Positions 1 through 7,733 of a DNA stretch of 11,532 nt are shown here, piece after piece. Positions within the stretch are counted from its first letter, which is position 1. Each line of letters opens with the position of its first letter. The position numbers were made by a program, and so were the translations under genes. The notes beneath the pieces are model-generated. The model was not told where the DNA came from, made no database searches, and was given only the letters and a program-made list of their open reading frames with translations. This DNA is from Bacteroidota bacterium (GTDB lineage Bacteria; Bacteroidota; Bacteroidia; NS11-12g; UBA955), in NCBI GenBank assembly GCA_008081305.1, contig VMCP01000010.1:1-11532 (forward strand). The letters run 5' to 3'.

Positions 1-201
1 CAAAACAAAATCATCCCTTACCGTCAACGTAACTTTGGATGAAACTCCCTTTTGATGAAAGGTTTTCAAAAATGCATCCCAGTCAGTGAAATTTCGAGTA
101 ACTGCTTTACCACCAATGGTATATGCGCCTGAAAGCTGAGCACTTAAAGAATGGACCCATAGACCAAAAAGCAAAAGACATATGTTGGCGGCTACTCGCA
201 T
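1..201 (-). CDS. 5' part of a secreted protein with signal peptide (truncated by window edge)
   Basis: The minus strand from 201 down to 1 is open for 67 codons from an ATG at 201-199 and runs off the window, so only the N-terminus is seen. It begins MRVAANICLLLFGLWVHSLS, a short basic start followed by a hydrophobic core. A signal peptidase I site is likely after Ala21 (SLSA before QLSG). The mature start, QLSGAYTIGG, followed by a helix-like stretch and 'VSSKVTLTVRDD', resembles the N-terminal 'SGTYTIGG...A...L...G' pattern I know from large secreted or surface proteins of Bacteroidota, many exported by the type IX system. That link is inference, because the C-terminal sorting domain that would prove it lies outside the window. 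The gene starts 89 bp downstream of the channel gene on the same strand and has its own -7-like box. I cannot assign a function beyond secretion. Confidence 0.72.
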   Translation of the reverse strand, partial: MRVAANICLLLFGLWVHSLSAQLSGAYTIGGKAVTRNFTDWDAFLKTFHQKGVSSKVTLTVRDDFVL

Positions 202-208
202 CCTCAAA

Positions 209-216
209 CAAATATA
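209..216 (-). promoter_or_regulatory. Putative -7 box for the secreted-protein gene
   Basis: The minus strand reads TATATTTG, an exact match to the Bacteroidota -7 consensus TAnnTTTG. It ends seven bases before the ATG at 201, so transcription would start at or within a few bases of the start codon. No TTG is seen at the usual 17-23 bp upstream; the nearest candidate is TTA at a spacing of about 22. A promoter call from one box in AT-rich DNA stays tentative. Confidence 0.35.
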
Positions 217-290
217 ATTGTATTCCAACGTCGAGGATTAACGCCTCTATGCGTTGTACATTAATCCGTACACGAACCGTACCAAAAGTG

Positions 291-1580
291 CTAATCGTCT
301 GCGTTATTTAGCAACAATTTTTTGTACAGTGCGTCTGAAGGGTTTTCAAAAATATCCAATTCAAAATCCTTGATACTCGCAAAAACATGATCAAAAATAT
401 CAGACTGAATACCCTCGTAATCCACCCAAGCTTTAACTTTTGAAAAACAGTAAATCTGAATTGGCACTCCTTTTTCGGTAGGAGCTAATTGTCGAACAAG
501 AAGCGTTAAATTTGAATGTATATCCTCCCTATCCTTTAGATAATTTCTTAGGTAAGCACGGAACAAACCAATATTGGTTAGATGTCGATTTACACCTATT
601 CCAGTTGATTCTACTTTTTTGTTATGATCGGCTATTTCACTTTCCTTCTGCTGTATATATTCTTTTAATAGAGGGTGATTTCTAAACCGTTCAATCATAG
701 CTTCTGAACAAAACCCAATACTTCCCATAGAGATATTGATAGACCTCATGATACGTCGCCCTTCCGACTCTTCCATACCTCTCCAATTCTTGAAGGCATC
801 CGCCGTAAAAGCAGAAGTTGGAACCGTGGTGAATGTATGGTCAAAGTTTCGAACCTTTACACTTGATAAATTAATGTCAATAACGGTTCCATCAGCCCCG
901 TATTTACTAAATTCAATCCAATCGCCATTGCGCAGCATATCATAGGTTGAAATCCTTATGGAGGAGGCCAATCCAGATAAGGTATCTTTAAAGACCAATA
1001 GTAAAACGGCAGACATAGCACCGAGAGCGGTTAAAAGACTCAATATTGATTTATCTGCTAAGACAGAAATCGCAAGTAAAACTGCTAAGGCGGTTACCAC
1101 AATACTCCCTAACTGCACATAGGCAGCTATTGGTTTATCTTTAAATGCTTCATTTTTTAGGAGTAGCCCTTTGAAAAATTTCAACATGGCTTGTAAGAAT
1201 TGATAAACCGTATAAATCATCAAAACCCCAATCAAGTTCTCAATGGGATTCATATACTTTTCAAAACCCTGAAGTACCACTGGGAGTGATATATATGCCA
1301 CAACCATCGGGATTAGCCGTGTTAGGTATTTGAATGTTTGGTGTGTAACCAATTCATCCAATAGAGGCTTATCTACTTTTTTTGAGTAAGCCCGGATGGA
1401 GGATAAAATCACCTTCCTAGAAACCAAAGCTACCAACCACACCAGTACCGACAAAACAGCAAGTAGGATAAGTGCTTTTGCGATCAATGCATTGCTTTCT
1501 TCAACACCTAAACCTAGGATATAATCATACACCCATTGAGCAAAACGTTTTTCAAAATCAACGGAATTCAACATATTCAT
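291..1580 (-). CDS. ybdG: YbdG/MscM-type miniconductance mechanosensitive channel
   Basis: This inner-membrane channel of the MscS superfamily would open under membrane tension to release solutes during osmotic downshock. At 429 residues it is close to E. coli YbdG and larger than MscS itself. Hydrophobic segments lie near residues 31-55, 83-104, 112-132 and 153-175. A pore-lining helix follows at about 177-205 (Gly/Ala-rich, ending FKDTLSGLASSI). The MscS beta-domain follows: NGDWIEFSKYGADGTVIDIN at about 218-237, then VKVRNFDHTFTTVPTSAF to 258. YbdG-type hallmarks come after that: FKNWRGMEESEGRRIMRSI (263-281), a segment TNIGLFRAYLRNYL (335-348) and VRQLAPTEKGVPIQIYCFS (362-380), ending in an IQSDIFDH motif (391-398). 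The start is ATG at 1580; a second ATG two codons in is equally possible. The gene is divergent from ctpA. The symbol is assigned by family resemblance. Confidence 0.9.
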   Translation of the reverse strand: MNMLNSVDFEKRFAQWVYDYILGLGVEESNALIAKALILLAVLSVLVWLVALVSRKVILSSIRAYSKKVDKPLLDELVTHQTFKYLTRLIPMVVAYISLPVVLQGFEKYMNPIENLIGVLMIYTVYQFLQAMLKFFKGLLLKNEAFKDKPIAAYVQLGSIVVTALAVLLAISVLADKSILSLLTALGAMSAVLLLVFKDTLSGLASSIRISTYDMLRNGDWIEFSKYGADGTVIDINLSSVKVRNFDHTFTTVPTSAFTADAFKNWRGMEESEGRRIMRSINISMGSIGFCSEAMIERFRNHPLLKEYIQQKESEIADHNKKVESTGIGVNRHLTNIGLFRAYLRNYLKDREDIHSNLTLLVRQLAPTEKGVPIQIYCFSKVKAWVDYEGIQSDIFDHVFASIKDFELDIFENPSDALYKKLLLNNADD

Positions 1581-1587
1581 TCTTATA

Positions 1588-1595
1588 CAAAGTTA
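1588..1595 (-). promoter_or_regulatory. Putative -7 box for the mechanosensitive channel gene
   Basis: The minus strand reads TAACTTTG, an exact TAnnTTTG match, seven bases before the ATG at 1580. This is the same spacing as the box at 209-216. It overlaps the left arm of the inverted repeat at 1593-1624, so a protein bound to the repeat could block this promoter. There is no clear TTG -33 element; a TTA lies about 20 bp upstream. Confidence 0.38.
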
Positions 1596-1624
1596 GAATT
1601 TGGCAACCAATATGCTAATTCTAA
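1593..1624. promoter_or_regulatory. Inverted repeat in the ybdG-ctpA divergent spacer (possible operator)
   Basis: TTAGAATT (1593-1600) and AATTCTAA (1617-1624) form a perfect 8-bp inverted repeat with a 16-bp spacer. The repeat fills most of the 56-bp gap between two divergent genes. The centre-to-centre distance of 24 bp is a little over two helical turns, as expected for a dimeric regulator. The spacer is too long and the arms too AT-rich for a convincing RNA hairpin. A chance match in AT-rich DNA is possible. Confidence 0.35.
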
Positions 1625-1636
1625 AACGCTTCATCG

Positions 1637-3283
1637 ATGTATTCCAACGATTTGCACCTCAATTACCTATTTTTGAATGTGCGATTTTATTTACCCAAAT
1701 GGCTCATCCTAAGCATATTCACTATCCTCGTTGGTGGAAGTTTTAAATACAGCAACGAACTGTTTGAATACAGTAAAAGCCTAGAAATTTTTTCTTCGGT
1801 GTATCGTACAGTTCAAGAAGATTACGTTGAAGAAGTGCCACCATCCAAAATGGCGCAGACCGCAATTACGAAAATGCTTGAAAGCCTGGATCCTTACACG
1901 GTTTTTTTCAGCGAATATCAGGCTGAAGAAGCCCTAATCGAAAGACAAGGTGAATATGGTGGAGTTGGATGTAGAGTTATAAAACGGAATAACTTTCCAA
2001 TGGTTACTGAAATTGTACCAGGGTACGGATTTGATAAAGCAGGAATCAAGCTAGGTGATTACATTTTAGCTACTGAAGATGTATCCCTACACAAAAAAGA
2101 CATGGGGGAAATGATGCAATATTTCCGTGGAGCGCCCAATAGCCAATTTGAAATAACGATACTTAGAGATAATGATACCCTCACCAAAACAATTACCCGA
2201 GCCCATGTAGAACAAAAATCAGTTTCTCAAACAAGACTACTAAAAGGCAACTACGGATATATAAAATTGGATGAATTTGGGACTGCTTGCGCCGCAGAAA
2301 TAGAACATGCACTACGCAATCAGTTAGATTCATATCGTATTAATGGACTGGTTCTAGACCTGCGGAACAACGGAGGTGGTCTTTTAGATCAAGCGGTAGA
2401 GATTGTAGGGCTATTTGTGCCCAAAAACACGAGTATCGTAACCCTTAAAGGGAAGCATCATGAAGGTCCGAAAAATTGGAAAACACCCAAAGAACCATTG
2501 GCGCTAACACTTCCTCTCGTTGTTTTGATTAATGAACGTTCAGCTTCCGCATCCGAAGTGGTAAGTGGAAGTCTGCAAGATTTAGACAGAGCCCTAATCA
2601 TGGGAAGCAATAGCTTTGGTAAGGGATTGGTACAGCACTATAAAAACCTACCCTATCGAACGCAAATGAAAATCACTACCGCTCGATATCACACACCATC
2701 GGGAAGGTGTGTTCAACGCATTAATTACAGCCTGGACCAAGCTATTAAAACCACACAAAAAAGAAAGCCGTTCAAAACAAAAAATGGCCGTTTGGTATAT
2801 GATGGCGGAGGAGTTGACCCAGATGTGGATATCAAAAGCTCCGAAGAACAACAATTCATACAATGGTTAGAAAAAAACCATGTGTTCTTTGATTATGCCC
2901 AAACACAAAAGAACAGATGGGCAGGGGATAAAATGAATGATGCGTTTGCGTTATTGAGCGACTTTACCAAGTTTGCACAACGGCGTACCATTAAGCTAAC
3001 TCAAAAGTTGTTTGATAGGCAGGTCAAAGAAAATTCCGATTCTATCATCACTCATCAAAAAAGCTTTTTCACAATTAACGAAGCTTCCATCAATCAATGG
3101 GTAAGCCGACACATCAAAGATTACCAAGAAAGCTTCCTATTCAAATTGCGTTTTCATATCACCGAACATCTGAATGATAAAGTAACAGCTGAGAAAGCCA
3201 TGATTAATGATGATCCATTAATCAAGATGGCCAAATCCAAGCTCAATAATCCCAAAGAGATTAAGAAAATATTAAGGAATTAA
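1637..3283 (+). CDS. ctpA: Carboxy-terminal processing protease, S41 family, with PDZ domain
   Basis: CtpA/Tsp proteases degrade or trim envelope proteins from their C-termini. The 548-residue product has one N-terminal membrane anchor at about residues 20-36, which places the rest in the periplasm. A helical segment with the family motif LESLDPYT (81-88) comes next. A PDZ domain spans about 108-195 (GGVGCRVI..., PGYGFDKAGIKLGDYI). The S41 core includes YIKLDEFG and LVLDLRNNGGG (238-248). The catalytic Ser-Lys dyad can be placed at Ser304 in RSASASEVVSGS and Lys329 in SFGKGLVQ. Their 25-residue spacing equals that of E. coli Tsp S430/K455, and Gln333 matches the third active-site residue. A charged, mostly helical tail of about 140 residues follows. 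The start is ATG at 1637, and no other start keeps the anchor. It is the first gene of the plus-strand run, with tauE starting 2 bp downstream. Confidence 0.93.
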   Translation: MYSNDLHLNYLFLNVRFYLPKWLILSIFTILVGGSFKYSNELFEYSKSLEIFSSVYRTVQEDYVEEVPPSKMAQTAITKMLESLDPYTVFFSEYQAEEALIERQGEYGGVGCRVIKRNNFPMVTEIVPGYGFDKAGIKLGDYILATEDVSLHKKDMGEMMQYFRGAPNSQFEITILRDNDTLTKTITRAHVEQKSVSQTRLLKGNYGYIKLDEFGTACAAEIEHALRNQLDSYRINGLVLDLRNNGGGLLDQAVEIVGLFVPKNTSIVTLKGKHHEGPKNWKTPKEPLALTLPLVVLINERSASASEVVSGSLQDLDRALIMGSNSFGKGLVQHYKNLPYRTQMKITTARYHTPSGRCVQRINYSLDQAIKTTQKRKPFKTKNGRLVYDGGGVDPDVDIKSSEEQQFIQWLEKNHVFFDYAQTQKNRWAGDKMNDAFALLSDFTKFAQRRTIKLTQKLFDRQVKENSDSIITHQKSFFTINEASINQWVSRHIKDYQESFLFKLRFHITEHLNDKVTAEKAMINDDPLIKMAKSKLNNPKEIKKILRN

Positions 3284-3285
3284 CA

Positions 3286-4149
3286 TTGATCGGGTTTTTA
3301 ATACTTCTTCTAATTGGATCCTTTGGTGGCTTTTTGGCTGGAATCATGGGTGTGGGAGGTGGATTGGTCTTCATTCCAGTATTAACCTTCATTTTTAACC
3401 AATTCGACTTACTTAGCAATACAGAAATCGTTCGATTCACGCTCGCAAATTCAATTGCCCTAGTATTTATTTCAGGTATTTCTGGGGTTTACCGTCAATA
3501 TAAAATGGGGATCTATAACCCGATAGAGAGTTTAAGCGTCGGTATCCCAGGGGCAATATTTGCCTCCTTGGTGAGTTTTTCAATCCAATACGGCAATTGG
3601 TATAACCATACCAGATTCTCTTACGTTTTTTTAGGATTCTTATTAATATCAATTGGAAATATGCTTTTCAAAAAAGATTCCAACTCACATGGAAATGAGG
3701 GGCGTATGATTAAGAATTCCTTAGCAGGAAAAGCTATGGTTGGGGTCTTAGCCGGTTCAGTAGTGGCGCTAAGCGGTCTTGGAGGTGGAATCGTAATGGT
3801 GCCTATGTTTCGGATGTTGCTAAAGTTACCTGTAAAAAGAGCAACTGCCCTATCACTTAGTGTAGTTCCATTGTTAGCAATTGTTCCTATTATTCAATAC
3901 GTTACGGATAATCAAGCACCAATTCTGCAACACTCAAATTTAGATTGGCTAAACTCTCTGCCTTTAATACAAACAAAATACATACTCTGGTTGGTTTATA
4001 TACCCATGGCTATTGGCGTATTGTTTTTCTCATCTTTTGGACAGAAAACATCAAAGAGAATACCTACCCGTTATATACAGGTTATATTTGCTTTTTTATC
4101 TCTGATTATACTATTAAAAACAGTTTATGAATTATTCGCGACTATATAA
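3286..4149 (+). CDS. TauE/SafE-family membrane permease
   Basis: This is a polytopic inner-membrane protein of the TauE/SafE (DUF81) family, whose studied members export or import small sulfur-containing or organic anions. The substrate cannot be read from sequence. The 287-residue protein shows the family's internal duplication: GIMGVGGGLVFIPVL at residues 19-33 matches ALSGLGGGIVMVPMF at 161-175. Each copy sits at the start of a bundle of hydrophobic segments. A hydrophilic loop (about 129-145) separates the halves, and the C-terminus ends in a last helix at about 262-282. The start must be TTG at 3286. The first internal Met (21) falls inside the first conserved motif, and the ctpA stop lies only 2 bp upstream. 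The 3' end overlaps the peptidase gene by 23 bp, which suggests coupled translation. Confidence 0.87.
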   Translation: MIGFLILLLIGSFGGFLAGIMGVGGGLVFIPVLTFIFNQFDLLSNTEIVRFTLANSIALVFISGISGVYRQYKMGIYNPIESLSVGIPGAIFASLVSFSIQYGNWYNHTRFSYVFLGFLLISIGNMLFKKDSNSHGNEGRMIKNSLAGKAMVGVLAGSVVALSGLGGGIVMVPMFRMLLKLPVKRATALSLSVVPLLAIVPIIQYVTDNQAPILQHSNLDWLNSLPLIQTKYILWLVYIPMAIGVLFFSSFGQKTSKRIPTRYIQVIFAFLSLIILLKTVYELFATI

Positions 4150-5836
4150 AAATCTGATTTTCTCCTTTGTTTTTGCAACTACCACTGTGGTCGTAGCTCA
4201 AAGTCGTCAGGAAAAAAGAAAGAAAGAATCTATCGAACAACTTCAAAAACACATTAAGTATTTAGCTTCTGATGAGTTGGAAGGTAGACAAACAGGCTCA
4301 CCTGGTGAACAATTGAGCGCTTCCTATATAGCCAACGAGTTTAAGAAAAACGGGCTCACCCTACTAGGCGATAATGGTTTTCAAAAATTCACCATGACAC
4401 AGTTCCGAATGGCATCAGATGAATGTGTATTAAGAATCAACTCTATGCCAGGTGCGGGAGAATCTATTGCATTTGAGTTGAATAAGGATTTCTACCCGCT
4501 GTCACCAACCTGTGACTACGATAGTTGCACAGCAGAGGTAGTAGACGTTGGGTATGGAATTGTTTCAGAAAAATTAGAGAAAGATGAATACGCCGGTGCA
4601 GAAGTTGAAGGAAAGATTGTTGCCATGCGCTTAGGCTATTTTGGTCAAGCCGAAAATCCACATAGTGAATTAGCCAACTTCGCGGACATAAACACGAAAG
4701 TAAATACAGCTATCAGCAGAGGTGCTATTGGAGTAATCTTATTTAATAACGACCCCAACGAAAAAGCTCCGAGTGGTAAATTAAATCGTTCGGTGAAGCC
4801 AACAAAAATACCGGTCTTCTATTTTGCTAAAGCCAAGCCTTTCCCTCGCGGACTAACGGTGACTATGAAAAGCAAGGTAGTTGCCCCTACAGCAATCGGA
4901 CATAATGTCGTTGCCTTTAAAAATAATCATCGTAAGAAAACTGTGATCATTTGCGCACACCATGACCATATCGGTTACAATGAATATGATAATAGCCGCT
5001 ATCGTGGACCTCAAGCCATTCACAATGGAGCCGATGATAATGCCTCGGGAGTTGCAGCGATGATCGAGCTTTCCAAGCAGGTTCAAAAATGGGGGCTCCG
5101 CAAAAACAACTACTTATTCATCGCATTCAGTGGTGAAGAATTAGGTTTATTAGGATCCAAATTCTTCACTAAAAATCCATTGATTCCTATGGATAAAATC
5201 AACTACGTAATCAATATTGATATGCTTGGAAGACTAGATTCAAGCAAAAAAGTATTGACCATTAACGGCGTGGGCACCTCTCCTCTTTGGAAGGAGGTCT
5301 TATCCCAATTAGAGAACGATACAGCTCTAGTCAAAGTAGCTACCACAGAAAGTGGATTAGGACCTTCAGACCATGCTAGTTTTTATCTTGAAGACAAACC
5401 TGTACTTCACTTCTTCTCTGGTCAACATCGAGATTATCACACTCCAGATGATGACGAATATAAGATCAATTATGAAGGTCTTTACAATTCAATTCAAATC
5501 ATCAAACAGATGATTTGTCATACAAAGAAAAAGAAATTAACCTTCAGTAAAACCAAAGATATTTCTCCGGGTAAAATGCGCTTTAAAGTAACATTGGGCG
5601 TAATGCCAGACTATTCTTTTAGTGGGGAAGGAATGCGCATAGATGCCGTAACAAAAGGTCGTCCTGCTGAGAAAGCCGGATTACAACGCGATGATATCGT
5701 TATTCAAATGGGAGATTATAAAGTAAAAGACATGATGAGCTACATGTCGGCTTTAACTAAATTCAAAAAAGGAGATACTGTTCCAGTTACAGTAAGCAGA
5801 AAAAATGGGACGTTTACCGCAAAAGTCACATTCTAA
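4127..5836 (+). CDS. Secreted M28-family metallopeptidase with PA and PDZ domains
   Basis: This is a predicted zinc aminopeptidase-like enzyme of the envelope or exterior. A signal peptide covers about residues 1-24, with a likely cut at VVVA before QSRQ. A conserved lead-in (KYLASDELEGRQTGSPGEQL) precedes a PA domain at about 130-250, the usual lid of such enzymes. The M28 core is complete. Zinc ligands by family alignment are His278 (AHHDH), Asp304 (GADDNASG), Glu338 (SGEELGLLGS), Asp365 (NIDMLGR) and His438 (YHTPDDD), with Asp280 and Glu337 as catalytic residues. A C-terminal PDZ domain spans about 483-569 (AEKAGLQRDDIVIQMGD). The gene overlaps tauE by 23 bp, and its stop shares a base with the metF start (TAATG). 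The peptide specificity is unknown. Confidence 0.92.
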   Translation: MNYSRLYKNLIFSFVFATTTVVVAQSRQEKRKKESIEQLQKHIKYLASDELEGRQTGSPGEQLSASYIANEFKKNGLTLLGDNGFQKFTMTQFRMASDECVLRINSMPGAGESIAFELNKDFYPLSPTCDYDSCTAEVVDVGYGIVSEKLEKDEYAGAEVEGKIVAMRLGYFGQAENPHSELANFADINTKVNTAISRGAIGVILFNNDPNEKAPSGKLNRSVKPTKIPVFYFAKAKPFPRGLTVTMKSKVVAPTAIGHNVVAFKNNHRKKTVIICAHHDHIGYNEYDNSRYRGPQAIHNGADDNASGVAAMIELSKQVQKWGLRKNNYLFIAFSGEELGLLGSKFFTKNPLIPMDKINYVINIDMLGRLDSSKKVLTINGVGTSPLWKEVLSQLENDTALVKVATTESGLGPSDHASFYLEDKPVLHFFSGQHRDYHTPDDDEYKINYEGLYNSIQIIKQMICHTKKKKLTFSKTKDISPGKMRFKVTLGVMPDYSFSGEGMRIDAVTKGRPAEKAGLQRDDIVIQMGDYKVKDMMSYMSALTKFKKGDTVPVTVSRKNGTFTAKVTF

Positions 5837-6789
5837 TGAAAATCATTGAGCATATAGAAAAGCGCCAAGGAACACTTTTCTCTTTTGAAATACTACCACC
5901 ACTTAAAGGAGTGGGTATACAAAGCATATTTGATGGAATCGATCCATTGATGGAATTTAATCCATCGTTCATTGATGTCACTTATCATCGAGAAGATTTC
6001 CTATTAAAACAACGAGCTGATGGCTCTTTTGATCGTGTTTCCACCCGTAAAAGACCAGGTACCGTAGCTATTTGTGCCGCTATTCAAAATAAGTACCATA
6101 TCGATGCGGTTCCACATATCATTTGCGGTGGATTTACTAGAGATGATACAGAGACGGCTCTCATTGAGTTAAACTTTCTAGGAATTGACAATGTGCTTGC
6201 GCTCAGGGGTGATGCGCGCAAAGGAGACGTGAATTTCATTCCTGAAAACCGTGGAAATAAAAATGCACTTGACTTAATCCATCAAGTGAAAAACATGAAC
6301 TCAGGGATTTATCTAGATGAAGAATTAACGAATGCCACAGAAAGTGATTTTTGTATCGGTGCTGCATGCTATCCTGAGAAACACATGGACGCGCCTAACT
6401 TACAGTCCGATTTGAAATTCCTAAAACGCAAAGTGGAAGCGGGTGCTGAATTCTTGGTTACCCAAATGTTCTTTGATAATCAACATTACTTTGATTTTGT
6501 TCAAAAATGCAGAGATATCGGTATCAATGTGCCCATTATTCCAGGAATTAAACCCATTTCCACCAAGAAACAATTGATGGTGCTTCCTAAAATTTTCCAT
6601 ATTGATATGCCAGAAGAATTGGTAAATCAAGTAGAAAAATGCTCCAACAACGAAGAAGTAAAACAGGTTGGTATTGAGTGGACAACCAAGCAATGCAAAG
6701 AACTCATGGCTCAAGATGTACCTGTTCTGCACTTTTACACCATGGGTAAAGCATATCAAACCAAAGAAATCTGTAAGAATATATTTTAA
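5836..6789 (+). CDS. metF: Methylenetetrahydrofolate reductase
   Basis: This cytosolic FAD enzyme reduces 5,10-methylene-tetrahydrofolate to 5-methyl-tetrahydrofolate, the methyl donor for methionine synthesis. At 317 residues it is a normal single-domain bacterial MetF. Visible signatures are LFSFEILPPLKG with the catalytic Glu18, LGIDNVLALRGD with the flavin-tuning Asp126, IGAACYPEKH (174-183), and FLVTQMFFD with substrate-binding Gln210. The barrel closes with VPIIPGIKPI and HFYTMGKA near the C-terminus. The ATG at 5836 overlaps the preceding stop by one base, and its own stop overlaps the rsgA ATG in the same TAATG arrangement. Expression is therefore probably tied to both neighbours by translational coupling. 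No S-adenosylmethionine-type riboswitch or separate promoter is apparent inside the operon. Confidence 0.96.
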   Translation: MKIIEHIEKRQGTLFSFEILPPLKGVGIQSIFDGIDPLMEFNPSFIDVTYHREDFLLKQRADGSFDRVSTRKRPGTVAICAAIQNKYHIDAVPHIICGGFTRDDTETALIELNFLGIDNVLALRGDARKGDVNFIPENRGNKNALDLIHQVKNMNSGIYLDEELTNATESDFCIGAACYPEKHMDAPNLQSDLKFLKRKVEAGAEFLVTQMFFDNQHYFDFVQKCRDIGINVPIIPGIKPISTKKQLMVLPKIFHIDMPEELVNQVEKCSNNEEVKQVGIEWTTKQCKELMAQDVPVLHFYTMGKAYQTKEICKNIF

Positions 6790-7712
6790 TGGAGGGAACG
6801 GTAACAAAGTCTACTGGAAGTTGGTATCAAGTTGAGACTGCTGAAGGTAAAGTTTGGAAAGCCCGTACCCGCGGCAAGCTAAGACTTGCCCAATTAAACA
6901 CCAGTAATCCAGTTGCTGTTGGCGATCGTGTCACCTTAGAAATAGACCCAAATTACGAAGACACCGCAAGAATTATTTCCATTGAAGACAGAGAAAATTG
7001 GATCATTCGAAAGGCTAATAAATCTACGTCAAAACGACAAATTCTTGCAAGTAATTTAGATGCAGCCGTATTGGTAGGAAGTATTGTTTCTCCGAGAACT
7101 TCTCTTGGTTTTATTGACCGATTTTTGGTTACCTGCCAAGCACATCACATTAAGGCCATCTTATTTTTAAATAAGATAGATTTATTGGGTGATTCTCTGG
7201 CTGAAGTCAAGTCTCAAATCGAACACATATACGAGCATGCTGAGCTCACCATTTTTTACGGATCAGCCACAAACAAACAAGGATTAGATGATTTTAAGGC
7301 TCATACATACGGCAAACGTATTCTGTTAGCCGGCCATTCAGGAGTGGGTAAATCCACGCTAATGAATGCACTATACGATAATCTCAACGCCCGGGTTGGA
7401 GCTATTTCTGAATACCACCAAAAAGGTAAACATACTACTACGTTTGCAGAAATGTTTACCGCTGATGAAGGAACACGAATCATCGATACGCCTGGAATTC
7501 GTGATTTTGGCGTTGTGGATGTGGAAGATCATGAACTCCACCAGTATTTCCCTGAGTTCAGACGAATCATGTCTGAATGTAAATTTAGTAATTGCACGCA
7601 TATTCATGAACCAGATTGTGCCGTTTTAAAAGCCGTAGAATCCGGCGATATCCCCGAGGAGCGCTATTACAGTTATCGCAGTATTTTAAATGATGAAGAC
7701 ATCTATAATTAG
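6789..7712 (+). CDS. rsgA: Ribosome small-subunit assembly GTPase RsgA
   Basis: RsgA (YjeQ/EngC) is a circularly permuted GTPase that helps late maturation of the 30S subunit and releases RbfA. The 307-residue protein has the full domain order. An N-terminal OB-fold spans about 1-68 (AVGDRVTLEI). The G motifs come in permuted order: G4 NKIDL (128-132), G5 SA (159-160), G1 GHSGVGKST (182-190), the G2 threonines in KHTTT (about 213-217) and G3 DTPG (233-236). The C-terminal zinc knuckle carries Cys264, Cys269, His271 and Cys277 with the expected CxxxxCxHxxxxxC spacing, followed by a helical end (EERYYSYRSIL). The ATG overlaps the metF stop by one base. The lipoprotein gene follows after 21 bp. 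Confidence 0.96.
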   Translation: MEGTVTKSTGSWYQVETAEGKVWKARTRGKLRLAQLNTSNPVAVGDRVTLEIDPNYEDTARIISIEDRENWIIRKANKSTSKRQILASNLDAAVLVGSIVSPRTSLGFIDRFLVTCQAHHIKAILFLNKIDLLGDSLAEVKSQIEHIYEHAELTIFYGSATNKQGLDDFKAHTYGKRILLAGHSGVGKSTLMNALYDNLNARVGAISEYHQKGKHTTTFAEMFTADEGTRIIDTPGIRDFGVVDVEDHELHQYFPEFRRIMSECKFSNCTHIHEPDCAVLKAVESGDIPEERYYSYRSILNDEDIYN

Positions 7713-7733
7713 TTTGTATTTTCGCTCTGTATT

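Noticed and set aside
245..265. Small hairpin AACGC-CTCTAT-GCGTT between the channel gene and the secreted-protein gene.
   Set aside because: It has only five base pairs and no following T-tract, so a terminator call is not supported.
61..4388. The 13-mer GGTTTTCAAAAAT occurs three times (61-73, 341-353, 4376-4388).
   Set aside because: Each copy lies inside a coding sequence in different frames or strands and encodes unrelated residues. It is low-complexity AT-rich sequence, with no sign of a repeat family.
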